64,000 nt of DNA from Candidatus Saccharimonadota bacterium (lineage in GTDB: Bacteria > Patescibacteriota > Saccharimonadia > Saccharimonadales > Saccharimonadaceae), in NCBI GenBank assembly GCA_017406985.1, contig JAFQXL010000004.1, positions 185,708 through 249,707 on the forward strand, written 5' to 3'. Under the pieces are notes generated by a model. It was not told the origin of the DNA, searched no databases, and was given only the letters and a program-made list of their open reading frames with translations. Positions 44,840 through 53,468 of this stretch are shown in pieces (position 1 is the stretch's first letter; each line of letters starts with the position of its first letter). The position numbers were made by a program, and so were the translations under genes.

Positions 44840-46249
44840 TTATTGTAGCTTTTTACGGAGGATTTGTTGGGCAGAGGACGGATTCGCCTTGCCTCTCGAT
44901 TCCTTCATGACCTGTCCGACGAGGAAGCCGATAACTTTCTCTTGTCCATTCTTAAAGTCTTCCTGCGCCTGTTTTGTCGCGGGATCAGCAAGGACTTTAT
45001 CGACGATTTTTTCGAGCTCGCCGAGATCGTTTTCTTGAATTACGCCGAGTTCTTTCGCGATAGTTTTTGCATCACGTTTACTCATTTCAGGATCGAAGAA
45101 CTTTAAGAAAACTTCTTTCGCGCCGGTACTGCTAAGTTCGCCTCTTTCGGTCATTTCCGCGAGGTCGTTTAACTGTTTTCCGGTCGGAAGGTCGTTTAGA
45201 TATTCCGCCGATTTTTCTTCGGCGAGAAGAACGCTCGCAAACCAGTTAGAGACGCGTTTTACGTCTTTAACCTCGGCGAGAGATTTCATCAAAGCCGGAT
45301 AATCAAGGAGGATTTCGAGCGTATCTTCAGCGATTTTTCCGTTAAACTTTTCACGATAATCCTTCGGCATAAGAGGGAGTTTTTTACTTTCAGCTTCAAT
45401 AAACTCTTCAGATAAATTAATCGGCGGGAGATCCGGCTCCGGCATATAGCGATAGTCTTTTGCTTCTTCTTTTGAGCGCTGGCCGGTAGTTTCGCCGGTT
45501 GCGTCATTCCAACCGCGGGTTTCCTGGATAACTTTTTCGCCTTTATCGAGGAGCTTCGACTGTCTCTTAATTTCATATTCAACAGCGCGCTCGACCGATT
45601 TAAACGAGTTTAGATTCTTAACTTCGGCGCGGGTTCCGAGTTCGTCCGAGCCTTCCGGAGCGAGCGAGACGTTTACGTCAAAGCGCATATTTCCGTTATA
45701 GAGATCACCGTTCGTAACTTCAGCGAAACACATTAAACGCCAGAGCGTTTTACAATAATCGTGAGCGTCTTTAGCGGAGTGCATATCCGGCATAGAGACG
45801 ATTTCAATTAGCGGAGTATCGACACGGTTTAGATCGACGAGAGAATAAGTGTCGAAATGGGTTAGTTTTCCGGCGTCACCTTCGAGATGAGCGTGTTCAA
45901 TTCTGATTTTCTTACCGTCCTCCGGAAGCTCGACGTAGCCTTCGCCAATAATCGGGTGATAGAACTGAGTAATTTGATAACCCTTTGGCGAATCCGGATA
46001 GAAATAATGTTTACGGTCGAAACGAGAAGAAGTATTTATCTCACAGTTCATAGCGCGACCGGCGCGAATTGCGAACTTAATCGCCTCGCCGTTTAACCTC
46101 GGGAGCATCCCCGGAAGAGCATAGTCGACCGGCGAAACACAAGAATTAGGCTCTTTTCCGCGAGCGTCGTTATCGACCTCAGAGAAGAGTTTAGTTTTAG
46201 TCGAAAGCTGGACGTGACATTCAATACCGATGGTTGGAAAATATTTCAT
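44840..46249 (-). CDS. gatB: Asp/Glu-tRNA amidotransferase subunit B
   Basis: The 469-residue protein starts with IGIECHVQLSTKTKLFSE and has the zinc/tRNA-binding region around DYALPGMLPRLN, HYFYPDSPKGYQITQ, and a C-terminal YqeY-like tail ending in SSAQQILRKKL. GatB phosphorylates the mischarged glutamate on tRNA-Gln and positions it for amidation. The gene directly follows the small HEPN-like protein with no gap. Confidence 0.96.
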   Translation of the reverse strand: MKYFPTIGIECHVQLSTKTKLFSEVDNDARGKEPNSCVSPVDYALPGMLPRLNGEAIKFAIRAGRAMNCEINTSSRFDRKHYFYPDSPKGYQITQFYHPIIGEGYVELPEDGKKIRIEHAHLEGDAGKLTHFDTYSLVDLNRVDTPLIEIVSMPDMHSAKDAHDYCKTLWRLMCFAEVTNGDLYNGNMRFDVNVSLAPEGSDELGTRAEVKNLNSFKSVERAVEYEIKRQSKLLDKGEKVIQETRGWNDATGETTGQRSKEEAKDYRYMPEPDLPPINLSEEFIEAESKKLPLMPKDYREKFNGKIAEDTLEILLDYPALMKSLAEVKDVKRVSNWFASVLLAEEKSAEYLNDLPTGKQLNDLAEMTERGELSSTGAKEVFLKFFDPEMSKRDAKTIAKELGVIQENDLGELEKIVDKVLADPATKQAQEDFKNGQEKVIGFLVGQVMKESRGKANPSSAQQILRKKLQ

Positions 46250-46666
46250 TTAAATTGCTCCTAAATCTTTTAACGCTTGACGATAAGCCGCGAGGGCATG
46301 TTTAGCTTTATTATAATCAGCCGAAAAACCGTGTTCGTGGGCGATTTGGTTTCTCATTTTATGAGCATACCAGACAGAGTTTTTCGAAGAAAATCTAGTT
46401 TCAGCTTTTTTCAATCTCTCGCCCATGGTCTTTCCTGGAGTTCCCATTTCCATTAAGGCTTTATCGAGAAGTTTATCCGCCTCAGAAATAGCGGCGTTCC
46501 AGCTTAAATCGTTTTCTTTTCTAAGGCTATTCTCGATTCTAAGAAAGTCCGACTGATATTCTTCTTTATCAAATTCATAAGGCTTCGAGCCGGTTATACT
46601 AATTGCGATAAAGACGAGGATGCCAATAATAATAATTGAGACAACTAAAAGAACTACACTAGACAT
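46250..46666 (-). CDS. Small single-pass membrane protein with HEPN-like RxxxxH motif
   Basis: The 138-residue protein has an N-terminal membrane helix (4-25) and an all-helical soluble part. Near residue 105 it carries RNQIAH followed by EHGF, resembling the Rx4-6H signature of HEPN domains, many of which are RNases or RNA-binding. I am not certain of this match. Its start overlaps gatA by 8 bases and gatB follows immediately, so it is inserted in the gatCAB operon. Its role there is unknown. Confidence 0.65.
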   Translation of the reverse strand: MSSVVLLVVSIIIIGILVFIAISITGSKPYEFDKEEYQSDFLRIENSLRKENDLSWNAAISEADKLLDKALMEMGTPGKTMGERLKKAETRFSSKNSVWYAHKMRNQIAHEHGFSADYNKAKHALAAYRQALKDLGAI

Positions 46667-48044
46667 CGCTTTCCTCCTTTAGCTCGTTAGCGAAGCTTAA
46701 GAGAGTTTTATCGCTTCGACGCGGACCGACAAGCTGAAGTCCGAGCGGAAGACCTTCCTCGGTTTTTCCCGCCGGAACAGTTAAACTCGGAACGCCGGCA
46801 AGGTTAATCGGGACGCTCATAACGTCTTCAAGATACATCGAGACTGGGTCATTAACTTTTTCGCCGAGTTTAAAAGCGGGATTCGGAGAGACCGGAGTTA
46901 AGATAAAATCGACTTTAGAAAACGCGTTATTATATTCCTCGATGATCTTCGTTCGGGCTTTCTGTGCCTTTAAATAATAGGCGTCATAGAAGCCGGAACT
47001 TAAAACGAAGTTTCCAATCATAATACGGCGTTTATTCTCGCTCATAAAGCCTTCGCCACGAGATTTAGCGAAGATTTCGTCGAGGTTTTTCGCCTCTTCA
47101 GAGCGGAAACCATAGCGAATTCCGTCGTATCGAGAGAGGTTCGACGCAACTTCCGCCGGAACAACAATATAATAAACCGCGAGAGCATATTTTAACGCCG
47201 GCATTTCAAGGTCGACAATCTCATAGCCCTTAGATTTAAGTAACTCAACTTTATTTTTTAAGGCATTTCGGATTTCCGGAGCGACTTTTTCGTTATCAAA
47301 ATCTTTAATAATTCCAATTTTCTGGACTTTTTTAACTTCAGATTTTATATAATAATCCGGAAGAGTTGTCAAGTCGTTTTCATCTTGTCCAGAACAGATT
47401 TCCATCAGTAAATCCATATCTTCGGTCGATTTCGTAAAGAAGCCGATACAATCAGTACTCGAAGCCATAGCGACAACGCCATAGCGCGAGATTGTTCCGT
47501 AAGTCGGTTTAAAACCATAGATTCCGTTAAAGGAAGCCGGCTGACGAATCGAGCCGCCAGTATCTGTTCCGGTCGCGAACTGAACAATATCGAGCGCAAC
47601 CGAAACCGCCGAGCCACCACTAGAGCCACCAGCGACGCGCTCGTCGTCTTTCGCGTTTTTAGTCGGGCCAAAATAAGAGTTTTCAGTTGAAGAACCATGC
47701 GCGAAAGCGTCGAGGTTCGCGCGACCGATCATAATCGCGCCTTCGTTCTCCAACTTTTTAACAGTAGTCGAGTTAATCGGAGCTTCGAATGGCTCTAAAA
47801 TATGAGCGCTCGCGGTCGTTCTTCCCTCTTTCGAAAGAAAGTTATCTTTAAGCGCATAAGGAACGCCAGCAAGACGGCCGACTTCTTCGCCGCGCGCGAT
47901 TTTTTCGTCGATTTCTTTTGCTCTTTTTAACGCGTTTTCTTCGTTTAAGAAAACAAAAATGTTTTTGTTCTCATATTTTTTAGCTTTTTCTAGAGCTTCT
48001 TTAACTAGAGAAACAGCACTAGTAGTTTTATCTGCGATTTTCAT
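46659..48044 (-). CDS. gatA: Asp/Glu-tRNA amidotransferase subunit A
   Basis: The amidase of 461 residues has the catalytic lysine in YALKDNFLS and the glycine/serine-rich segment GGSSGGSAVSVA with TGTDTGGSIRQPASFNG, which carry the cis-serine and nucleophile. It releases ammonia from glutamine for GatB. Length is slightly shorter than usual. It follows gatC by 2 bases. Confidence 0.96.
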   Translation of the reverse strand: MKIADKTTSAVSLVKEALEKAKKYENKNIFVFLNEENALKRAKEIDEKIARGEEVGRLAGVPYALKDNFLSKEGRTTASAHILEPFEAPINSTTVKKLENEGAIMIGRANLDAFAHGSSTENSYFGPTKNAKDDERVAGGSSGGSAVSVALDIVQFATGTDTGGSIRQPASFNGIYGFKPTYGTISRYGVVAMASSTDCIGFFTKSTEDMDLLMEICSGQDENDLTTLPDYYIKSEVKKVQKIGIIKDFDNEKVAPEIRNALKNKVELLKSKGYEIVDLEMPALKYALAVYYIVVPAEVASNLSRYDGIRYGFRSEEAKNLDEIFAKSRGEGFMSENKRRIMIGNFVLSSGFYDAYYLKAQKARTKIIEEYNNAFSKVDFILTPVSPNPAFKLGEKVNDPVSMYLEDVMSVPINLAGVPSLTVPAGKTEEGLPLGLQLVGPRRSDKTLLSFANELKEESDV

Positions 48045-48046
48045 AA

Positions 48047-48334
48047 TTATAATACCTTCGGGACTTTAATTTGATCTTGAACACTTTCAGAAGTTAAAGC
48101 GAGAAGTTCCTCGCGAGTCGCTTCTTGCTTTTTTATTTCGTCTTCGCGCCAGACATTTTCCATTTCAAAAACCTGATAAGTCGGCTCAACTCCTTCAGTA
48201 TCAAGCTCATTAAGCTGAGAAATATAACCGATAATATTTTCTAAATCAGAGCCTAAACTCTCAATTTCATTTTCTTCTAACTTAAAATTAGAAAGTTTCG
48301 CTAAATGTAAGATTTCCTCGCGTGTAATTTTCAT
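48047..48334 (-). CDS. gatC: Asp/Glu-tRNA amidotransferase subunit C
   Basis: This 95-residue subunit has the typical start ITREEILHLAKLSNFKLEENE, the middle IIGYISQLNELDTEGVEPTY and a C-terminal DQIKVPKVL. It joins GatA and GatB. The start follows TGG-TATAAT by six bases, with no ribosome binding site, so the whole gat operon probably begins on a leaderless message. Confidence 0.95.
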   Translation of the reverse strand: MKITREEILHLAKLSNFKLEENEIESLGSDLENIIGYISQLNELDTEGVEPTYQVFEMENVWREDEIKKQEATREELLALTSESVQDQIKVPKVL

Positions 48335-48340
48335 ATCTTA

Positions 48341-48349
48341 ATTATACCA
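48341..48349 (-). promoter_or_regulatory. gatC extended -10 (TGG-TATAAT), leaderless type
   Basis: The perfect TATAAT ends six bases before the gatC ATG. Confidence 0.65.
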
Positions 48350-48366
48350 CAGGTTTAATAAAAATA

Positions 48367-48375
48367 TGTTATAAT
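48367..48375 (+). promoter_or_regulatory. Methyltransferase gene extended -10 (TGT-TATAAT)
   Basis: It diverges from the gatC promoter. A leader of roughly 45 bases ends in GGAGGTGG before the ATG at 48426. Confidence 0.6.
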
Positions 48376-48425
48376 AAGTTCTAATAAGGTTGGTGGTGAG
48401 CTTTTGTACATTGGAGGTGGTTTTT

Positions 48426-49634
48426 ATGTTTAATATCGACAAAGAACTCGAAACGTTTCAGAAGTTAAACTATGATGGTTGTGAAGAGACAATGAGCAAG
48501 GAAAAAGCGCTCGGTTTCTACATCCCGGTTTCTCAGAAGTATTTTAAAGAGAAAGCGGAGGGACACATTACGGAACAGACAAGTGAACAGGCGATGAAGA
48601 AAATCAAGGACGATTTCTTCGGAACCTGCTATCGTCTGAAGAAGGACGAGCTCGGAGACGATTTCTTTAAGAACCGGCGAAGAGTCGCGGAATTTTATGA
48701 ACACCGTGGGCAGATGCTCGGAATCGATACCCGTTTTATTTTAATAAAGATGGACGGGGACGAGATTTTCGACAAGTGGGTTGAGGCGTTTTGGCTCAAG
48801 GTCGAGCCGCTACTCTTAAATCCGGCGCTCGGAGAATGGATGTTCGCGGCAGATATGACGAAGTCGGAGATGTTCTGGAGTTTTCTGTCTGGTTCAGGCG
48901 GATATCTTGCGCTTGAGACGGCATATCGTTGGGGTTTCGACCCGGTCGGCGTTTTTAAGCGCGCTTCGGACGAGGACCATCTTTCGACTTGGACTTACCG
49001 CGACGAGGGATATCTCTTTACGAAGTGGCGCGATGCGCAGTTCATGGAACAGATTCTTGGAGCATCCAAGATTCTCTCGCTCGGCGCCGGTGGAATGCCG
49101 GAAATTCGGCGGACGGGATACTTAAATAGGTATACGCTCGAGTCTCAGCAGTTCTTCGCCTGTGACAGGGATCCGAGAATCGATTTCGATTTCCTGATGA
49201 GTGATTTTTCGCCGGAAGACCGCGCGAAGATTGACTATCGTCCGGTCGACATTACGACGATGTTCCGCGAGCTTAACTGTTATAAGGGGCAGTTCGACTT
49301 AGTTTATACTAAGGGGACGATTTCCTTCATGAAGGATGCGCTGATGCCGATTGCGAAAGCGTCGCTCGAGCTGCTTGAGCCTGGCGGAAAGTTCATGTTC
49401 GACATGCAACTCTTACATCACGTGATGGCGAGAGATGCGCTCTACTTTGGATGGGGCGGCGGAGATTCTGTCGCAAGAATTGAGCTTTTGCCGTTTACGG
49501 AAGCGACCGATTTTGTCTATAAGTCGCTTGGTGTAATCGGAATTTCCGAGGAACAGATTTCAGAGCCGGTGATTATGCGTGATCCGATTCATGGAGATCC
49601 GTTCGGAATGAACATTATTGTAACTAAGAAATAA
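48426..49634 (+). CDS. SAM-dependent methyltransferase-like protein of unknown target
   Basis: The 402-residue protein has an N-terminal helical region of about 210 residues without recognised motif and a C-terminal class I methyltransferase fold: motif I ILSLGAGGMPEI, acidic residue in ACDRDPRID, and FDLVYTKGTISF followed by LEPGGKFMF. The ATG at 48426 has GGAGGTGG at ideal distance; an in-frame start 36 bases earlier lacks a site. Codon choice seems to differ from neighbours, with more AAG for lysine and more C-ending codons, by eye. A strong terminator follows. Confidence 0.72.
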   Translation: MFNIDKELETFQKLNYDGCEETMSKEKALGFYIPVSQKYFKEKAEGHITEQTSEQAMKKIKDDFFGTCYRLKKDELGDDFFKNRRRVAEFYEHRGQMLGIDTRFILIKMDGDEIFDKWVEAFWLKVEPLLLNPALGEWMFAADMTKSEMFWSFLSGSGGYLALETAYRWGFDPVGVFKRASDEDHLSTWTYRDEGYLFTKWRDAQFMEQILGASKILSLGAGGMPEIRRTGYLNRYTLESQQFFACDRDPRIDFDFLMSDFSPEDRAKIDYRPVDITTMFRELNCYKGQFDLVYTKGTISFMKDALMPIAKASLELLEPGGKFMFDMQLLHHVMARDALYFGWGGGDSVARIELLPFTEATDFVYKSLGVIGISEEQISEPVIMRDPIHGDPFGMNIIVTKK

Positions 49635-49650
49635 AAGCCACCGACCTCCA

Positions 49651-49686
49651 AAAAAGTCCCCGCTCTTTTTAAGAACGGGGCTTTTT
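49651..49686. terminator. Strong bidirectional terminator
   Basis: AAAAAG and CCCCG pair with CGGGG and CTTTTT with a single T bulge, and TCTT/AAGA extends the stem. Long T-runs on both strands suit stopping both the methyltransferase gene and the convergent adhesin gene. Confidence 0.8.
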
Positions 49687-49693
49687 ATTTTTT

Positions 49694-52069
49694 TTATTCT
49701 TCTGGTAGTTTTGCGAACTTCCTTAAGGAGAAGGAGACCGCGAAACCGAGCGCGAAGACGGCGAGGTTCGCAAGGATAAAGCCTTGAGAGAGGACAACCG
49801 AAGCGAAAATCTGATTTCCGAACGGAGTTTGAGCAATTTTACCGATAACGCCCGTGTCCGGGACGAAGACGATTTCGCCATAGACCGGAAGAATATCGAA
49901 ATCATATTCTTCGTCGTCGCTTTCCATACAGCCTTCAGCAAACGGATCTTCGTCACAGTCAACTTCTACAGGCTCTTCAGGTTCCGGTTCTACTGGCTCC
50001 ACCGGCTCTTCCGGATCTGGAATCGGAGTCGGTTCAATCGGGACGATAATTAGCTGATACTGCGCGACGAGAGTAATATCTCCCGTAACGGCCGAGTCAA
50101 AATCATAAGTTTCGCCATCTAAAGTCCAAGTGACAAATTCATAGCCGGATAATTTTGGACTTACTGGTTTTACCGCGGCGTCGCCAGAATTGACGAGGAT
50201 TGAGTTAATCGCCGAACCGCCTTGAGTATCAAAGTAGACGTGATATTGAATTCTTTCCCACTGCGCGACAAGGGTAAGGTTTTCGTTTACCGGAAGAGCA
50301 AAATTATATTTCGTATTACCGACATACCAGCCTTTAAAGCGATAACCGTCGCGAGTCGGAGCCTCTTCAGTAGCGACTTCGCCTTCTTTTATAGTTTGGG
50401 TCTCGACGTCGGAGCCGCCGTCGGTATCGAAGATGACTTTATAATAAGTCGGATCCGGAATCTTTTCCCAAACCGCAACTAAGACAATGTCTTTTGTTAT
50501 AGGAGCATCGAAGTCGTAAGTTTCGTTATTTAGAGTCCAGCCTTTAAAGAGATAACCTTCACGAGTCGGATCGGTCGGGCGAGTTGCGGATTCATATTCT
50601 TTAATACTTTGAGTCGCAACCGAGTTTCCGCCAGCAGAGTTAAAGACGGCTTTATAATAAACGTCTTTAACGCGAAGCGTATTAATTTCGTCATGAGCAG
50701 AGCTATAAGAGATTCCGCTATAACCATCACTATTTATAGTATAGAACGAGACGGTATTAGTATAGTTAATTTCGTTTTCGTCCGGCTTAATATAATAACG
50801 GAAATAAACTTTGTCGGTCCCCTTTCCGGCTTTCGAGAGTGTAATCGGGTTTTTAAGTTTAAAGCCGTCGTCCGAGCTTGCTGGTTCAGAAACGTCGAGC
50901 GGCATCCAGCTATTTAGATTATTCGGAGTATAAGAATATTCAAGATTTTCAGCGTTCAAAGGAACGAAGCCAGAAGTTTCTTGTTCAGTTTGAGGATCGA
51001 TACTACTAAGATGGGAGGCGATTTTAGTTAAAGTAATTTCATTTCCGGTATCGCGATTTGCAAGAGCGGCGGTGTATTGTAACATCTTATTATCGACGAC
51101 GGAAGAATCGAGCCTTGAGTCGGCTTGAATCGGCCATTCCATTTCAGAAATCGTAATCAGAGTATTCGCTTCGCTTGTATTTCGCTCAGCATAGAAGAAG
51201 CTTAAATCAACAACGTCGCCACGTTTTAGATCTAAATTATAATTATTGACTATTCTATTATCAACAACCGAGGTAACAGTTCCATCGGCGTTAATCGTAA
51301 AGTAGCCATCTACCGCAGAGTGGACACCGCCAATATCGAGAACGAGCTGTCCATTTAAGAATACCCAGACGTCGTCATCGCCAGAGAAGTCAAAACGTTC
51401 GTTCCCAGAAGCGGAAATCTTAATCGGGACGTTTAAGCTCGCCGTAAAGTGGAAGTTATGACCGAGAAGTTTCTGTGTCGCGGTTTTAACGTCGTCGAGC
51501 GGGAAGATTTGGCGTCCGCCATAGATATAACGGTTTGTATTTCCGTCGCGCGTAAAGGTAATTTCTTTATTATATTTAGTCGATTTTCCAGAAACTTCGT
51601 GGAACCAACGGTAAAAGTTGTCGCTCGAGACGACCGGATCATGTCCGACTACGCCACGGGACTGATAGTCAATTCCAGCGTTTTTCGAAGCGGTCGTAGT
51701 TTCATATGTCGGAATCGGCAGCCCGTCCGAGCCGAGATGGTCTTTAATAATTCCCTGCTGAAGCCCGCCGCCTTTCGAGTCATTACAGTTTCCGAATTCG
51801 AACTGGCGAGTTCCAGTCCCTCTGTTGTCACAAGAATAAGTTTGGTCAAAATAGGTAATCGGGAGGGTAATTGTGTCCGGATGGGTAGCCGAAACAAGTC
51901 CCCAGTTACTCGGGACACCGCCTCTACTATTCGCGTCAACGAGCGTAAGCGCGCGCGCAGAAAAAGTTACGGCAATAAAAGCAAGACCTAAAAAAGCCAC
52001 GACGGTAATTATCCGCGCAAGGTTAAAGATTCTGTGTTTTAAAATGATGTTTTTTATATTTTTACCCAT
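49694..52069 (-). CDS. Surface adhesin-like protein: fibro-slime domain, three InlB-type repeats, VPDTG sorting signal
   Basis: The 791-residue protein has a signal anchor (about 18-40), then a fibro-slime-type domain with FSGDDDVWVFLNGQLVLDIGG near residue 240. Three InlB B-type repeats follow near residues 475-680 (motifs GYLFKGWTL, GYRFKGWYV, GYEFVTWTL). A Pro/Glu/Val spacer, the motif VPDTG near residue 740, a hydrophobic helix and a basic tail end the chain. This is the layout of a sortase-anchored surface protein; a role in contact with a host cell is inferred. Its TTGACC-17-TATAAT promoter overlaps that of the divergent sensor operon. Confidence 0.82.
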   Translation of the reverse strand: MGKNIKNIILKHRIFNLARIITVVAFLGLAFIAVTFSARALTLVDANSRGGVPSNWGLVSATHPDTITLPITYFDQTYSCDNRGTGTRQFEFGNCNDSKGGGLQQGIIKDHLGSDGLPIPTYETTTASKNAGIDYQSRGVVGHDPVVSSDNFYRWFHEVSGKSTKYNKEITFTRDGNTNRYIYGGRQIFPLDDVKTATQKLLGHNFHFTASLNVPIKISASGNERFDFSGDDDVWVFLNGQLVLDIGGVHSAVDGYFTINADGTVTSVVDNRIVNNYNLDLKRGDVVDLSFFYAERNTSEANTLITISEMEWPIQADSRLDSSVVDNKMLQYTAALANRDTGNEITLTKIASHLSSIDPQTEQETSGFVPLNAENLEYSYTPNNLNSWMPLDVSEPASSDDGFKLKNPITLSKAGKGTDKVYFRYYIKPDENEINYTNTVSFYTINSDGYSGISYSSAHDEINTLRVKDVYYKAVFNSAGGNSVATQSIKEYESATRPTDPTREGYLFKGWTLNNETYDFDAPITKDIVLVAVWEKIPDPTYYKVIFDTDGGSDVETQTIKEGEVATEEAPTRDGYRFKGWYVGNTKYNFALPVNENLTLVAQWERIQYHVYFDTQGGSAINSILVNSGDAAVKPVSPKLSGYEFVTWTLDGETYDFDSAVTGDITLVAQYQLIIVPIEPTPIPDPEEPVEPVEPEPEEPVEVDCDEDPFAEGCMESDDEEYDFDILPVYGEIVFVPDTGVIGKIAQTPFGNQIFASVVLSQGFILANLAVFALGFAVSFSLRKFAKLPEE

Positions 52070-52077
52070 ATCTAATA

Positions 52078-52106
52078 TTGACCTTTTTTGAATAAATTAT
52101 TAAAAT
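52078..52106 (+). promoter_or_regulatory. Promoter of the sensor-CAP operon
   Basis: TTGACC (52078-52083), 17 bases, TAAAAT (52101-52106). It occupies almost the same DNA as the minus-strand adhesin promoter. Confidence 0.65.
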
Positions 52107-52107
52107 A

Positions 52108-52136
52108 ATTATAAACAAAAGCATTAAGGAGGTCAA
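52108..52136 (-). promoter_or_regulatory. Promoter of the adhesin gene
   Basis: TTGACC (52131-52136), 17 bases, TATAAT (52108-52113) on the minus strand. Its -35 box coincides with part of the ribosome binding site AAGGAGGTCAA of the divergent gene. The two -10 boxes are one base apart. Confidence 0.65.
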
Positions 52137-53465
52137 GTGCAACTAATTACGATTCTACTGGCCCTGACGGCAATTCTTACCTTTGCGTCGGGGATAGCGG
52201 CCTGGGCGGGCTCAAAAAAGACGGACAAGAAAGCGTCTAAATATTTTGCGATTTCGATGACCTTCGGGGCGGTTTGGACATTAGCAATTATGATGTTTAT
52301 CGCCTTAAAACCGGAAGATACGGCGCTGGCGCCAATTGCGATTTTCGGGATTTATATTCCGGCGATGTTTATGGACATTTGCTTAATGGTTTATTGTGGT
52401 TATCCGTTTAAACTTGTCCGCGGGTTCGGCGTAATTATGGCGATGTTCGCCGCTTTAATGTCAGGGCTTTTAATTTATGACCCGTCGATTTTATATAGTA
52501 GTTTTACTTTAAGCCACGAAGGAAATTCGGTTGCGCTTAATTTAAACTGGTTCTACATGGTCTATGCGATATTTTATTTTATAATTACTGGCGTAATTAT
52601 GCTTTCGCTCTTTCTCAGGATTAGGAAAACCCGTAATAAAAATGTTCGTGCGGGGCTAATTACCCTCGGACTGGGAATTCTGATTACCGGGACTTTTATG
52701 CTGACTTTCGATGTCGTTTTACCGATTTGGAATTATGATTTAATTTGGATCGGGGTTATGACCTTTACGATTACGATGGTTGGACATTATTATTCAATTC
52801 TGAAATATCGTTTAATTCAGCTTTCGGGACGCTGGCTAAAGGCGCTAAGTTATGCGATTATTTTAATTACGGCCGGCGCGATTTATATGCTTCTGTTTTA
52901 TATTATCTTTACGGCACTATTTAAAGTTTCGAGCCCGTCTCCAGCGATTTTCGTCTTAAACTTCTTAATGATCGCAATAGTTCTGCTACTTCTTCCGGCA
53001 ATGAACGAGCTCTCGAGTTTCGTTAGGTCGTTAATTTCGAGCGAGAGAATCGATATTGCTTACGTAACGAAAAAGTTAAATATTATGTCGATGTCGAAAG
53101 TTAATATGAACGAGCTTTCGGGTTTCTTAGCGGATCATTTACACTTCTCATACGTCGGAATTTTAACTAAAGGAAAACTTTATGGCTCGGAAGCGAAACA
53201 ACTTTCAACCGAAGAACTAAAGGCGATTTCGAACCTACCGGAGCCGAAACGCGGAATCTGGCAACAATTTAATAAAACCGTCGCCGGAATTATGTCAAAA
53301 AACGAAATTAAAGCGGTGGCGATTTTAGTCGACTCAAAAGGTAAACAAATCGGACAGCTAATTCTCGGAAAACCAGAGAGTAAAAACGGGCTAGAGAGGC
53401 GCGAGCTAATTCAGCTTGAGATGCTAATTAACTTAACTGCAGCGACAATAGATAGGAAAAAATAG
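52137..53465 (+). CDS. Truncated sensor: multi-helix membrane domain plus GAF-like domain, no kinase (copy 1)
   Basis: The 442-residue protein has about eight membrane helices in its first 290 residues, resembling the N-terminal 7TM region of some histidine kinases. A GAF-like domain of about 125 residues follows (HFSYVGILTKGKLYGSE, VAILVDSKGKQIGQLILGKP) and it stops at LEMLINLTAATIDRKK, just where a kinase dimerisation helix would begin. It has a GTG start with AAGGAGG. A paralogue lies at 54497 with the same ends (SGRWLKALSY/SSRALKVLSY, ERRELIQLE/ERRDLAQLE). It may sense a signal and work through another kinase. Confidence 0.72.
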   Translation: MQLITILLALTAILTFASGIAAWAGSKKTDKKASKYFAISMTFGAVWTLAIMMFIALKPEDTALAPIAIFGIYIPAMFMDICLMVYCGYPFKLVRGFGVIMAMFAALMSGLLIYDPSILYSSFTLSHEGNSVALNLNWFYMVYAIFYFIITGVIMLSLFLRIRKTRNKNVRAGLITLGLGILITGTFMLTFDVVLPIWNYDLIWIGVMTFTITMVGHYYSILKYRLIQLSGRWLKALSYAIILITAGAIYMLLFYIIFTALFKVSSPSPAIFVLNFLMIAIVLLLLPAMNELSSFVRSLISSERIDIAYVTKKLNIMSMSKVNMNELSGFLADHLHFSYVGILTKGKLYGSEAKQLSTEELKAISNLPEPKRGIWQQFNKTVAGIMSKNEIKAVAILVDSKGKQIGQLILGKPESKNGLERRELIQLEMLINLTAATIDRKK

Positions 53466-53468
53466 TCA

